DNA of 42,140 bases. Origin: a virus. Under the pieces are notes generated by a model that searched no databases, was not told where the DNA came from, and saw only the letters and a list, made by a program, of their open reading frames with translations. Location of the stretch: the IMG/VR virus record IMGVR_UViG_3300033571_004124, positions 1 through 42,140 of that record; one strand, given 5' to 3'. A program made the translations under genes and the position numbers. Position 1 is the stretch's first letter. The number at the start of each line of letters is the position of its first letter. Of the stretch, positions 41,691-42,140 are shown in pieces.

Positions 41691-42140
41691 AATGTTAGTT
41701 ACAATTGCCTATGGCAATTATTGGGAAAGATATGGAAAGCGTTTTGAATCTATGTGCAATGCGCTTGAAGAAAAGCCAGATCGTTTAGTAATTATTACGG
41801 ATAAACCTATAGATACTAAATATGAAAACATTGTTTATATTCCTGATTCAGGATTTAATGATTATACTATCGGTGCTTATAGACAAAAAGCTTTAGAGAT
41901 ATGTGATTGCGATTGGTTTATTCAATTTGACATTGATGATATTATGTATCCGAATTACATATCTAATTTAAATGAAAAAGTAGATTGGCATGTATTTAAT
42001 ATAAAAAATAATGATAGCGTGAGACTAACTCTTGATCATTCAGTTTCTAATTTTTATAATTTATCGTATTTTTCATTTGGTGGTATATTAAACTCTGCAA
42101 TAAAAACTAAAAAACTAAAAGAAATTGGTGGATATAAAAC
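41683..42140 (+). CDS. GT2-like glycosyltransferase (5' part, cut by window end)
   Basis: 152 codons visible from ATG 41683, which overlaps the upstream stop; a second in-frame ATG at 41692 is possible. The frame runs off the window. It begins MLVTIAYGNYWERYGKRFES and carries CDWFIQFDIDDIMYPNYISN with a DxDD metal site (Asp83, Asp85, Asp86), then FGGILNSAIKTKKLKEIGGY, the block that in GT2 enzymes lies after the nucleotide-sugar site. It is probably the fourth gene of the cassette. Donor and acceptor are unknown. Confidence 0.75.
   Translation, partial: MNKMLVTIAYGNYWERYGKRFESMCNALEEKPDRLVIITDKPIDTKYENIVYIPDSGFNDYTIGAYRQKALEICDCDWFIQFDIDDIMYPNYISNLNEKVDWHVFNIKNNDSVRLTLDHSVSNFYNLSYFSFGGILNSAIKTKKLKEIGGYK

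Overview
The window is a gap-free stretch of a tailed-phage genome of the T4-like (contractile-tail) group. It is AT-rich, with tightly packed and often overlapping genes. The gene set (gp32, gp4, gp16, gp26, gp48, gp53, gp27, gp5, gp25, gp6, gp8) and several fibre and structural families resemble marine T4-like phages such as cyanophages and SAR11-type myophages. No photosynthesis gene or other host-specific marker is present, so the host cannot be named. No tRNA, integrase, transposon or CRISPR array was seen.

Layout. (1) 2-301: the 3' end of the ssDNA-binding protein gp32, then two stacked hairpins, the second a classical terminator. (2) 5158 down to 299, minus strand: a late operon of gp4-like head completion nuclease, an unidentified conserved-looking protein, a gp54-like tube initiator, a 3-TM holin, the small terminase gp16, the gp26 tail-assembly/baseplate-hub protein, a 48-codon gp51-position frame reached by a likely -1 frameshift, and a tape-measure-like protein. 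(3) 5158-5209: interleaved divergent late promoters (TATAAATA / AATAAATA). (4) 5210-18703, plus strand: the baseplate, with gp48, gp53, gp27, a very large gp5 (OB fold, GH19 lysozyme, beta-helix spike and an extra M15-type peptidase), an unknown protein, a PAAR tip, gp25, gp6, a gp7-position protein and gp8. (5) 18748-39419: a host-recognition region with a 2077-aa structural protein and eight fibre or fibre-associated proteins full of internal repeats, mixed with two small accessory proteins. (6) 39424-42140: a cassette of a GT32-like glycosyltransferase, a second glycosyltransferase, an FkbM-type methyltransferase and a GT2-like glycosyltransferase cut by the window end, preceded by a structured RNA element.

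How it works together. Region 2 builds the tail tube, measures its length, starts DNA packaging and contributes to lysis. Region 4 builds the baseplate and cell-wall-piercing spike. Region 5 supplies adhesins, which look modular and fast-evolving: shared N-terminal tags joined to unrelated bodies, and recent in-frame tandem duplications. Region 6 probably modifies a glycan on the host surface or on the virion.

Most notable: a textbook -1 frameshift signal joining gp26 to a hidden 62-codon extension (internal Shine-Dalgarno, spacer of 10, U UUU UUU, stop); a tail spike with two different cell-wall hydrolases, one placed beyond the spike tip; a roughly 40-aa 'GSGY' repeat that occurs as short arrays in baseplate proteins and as 14 copies in a fibre; and consecutive fibre genes sharing an almost identical N-terminal tag.
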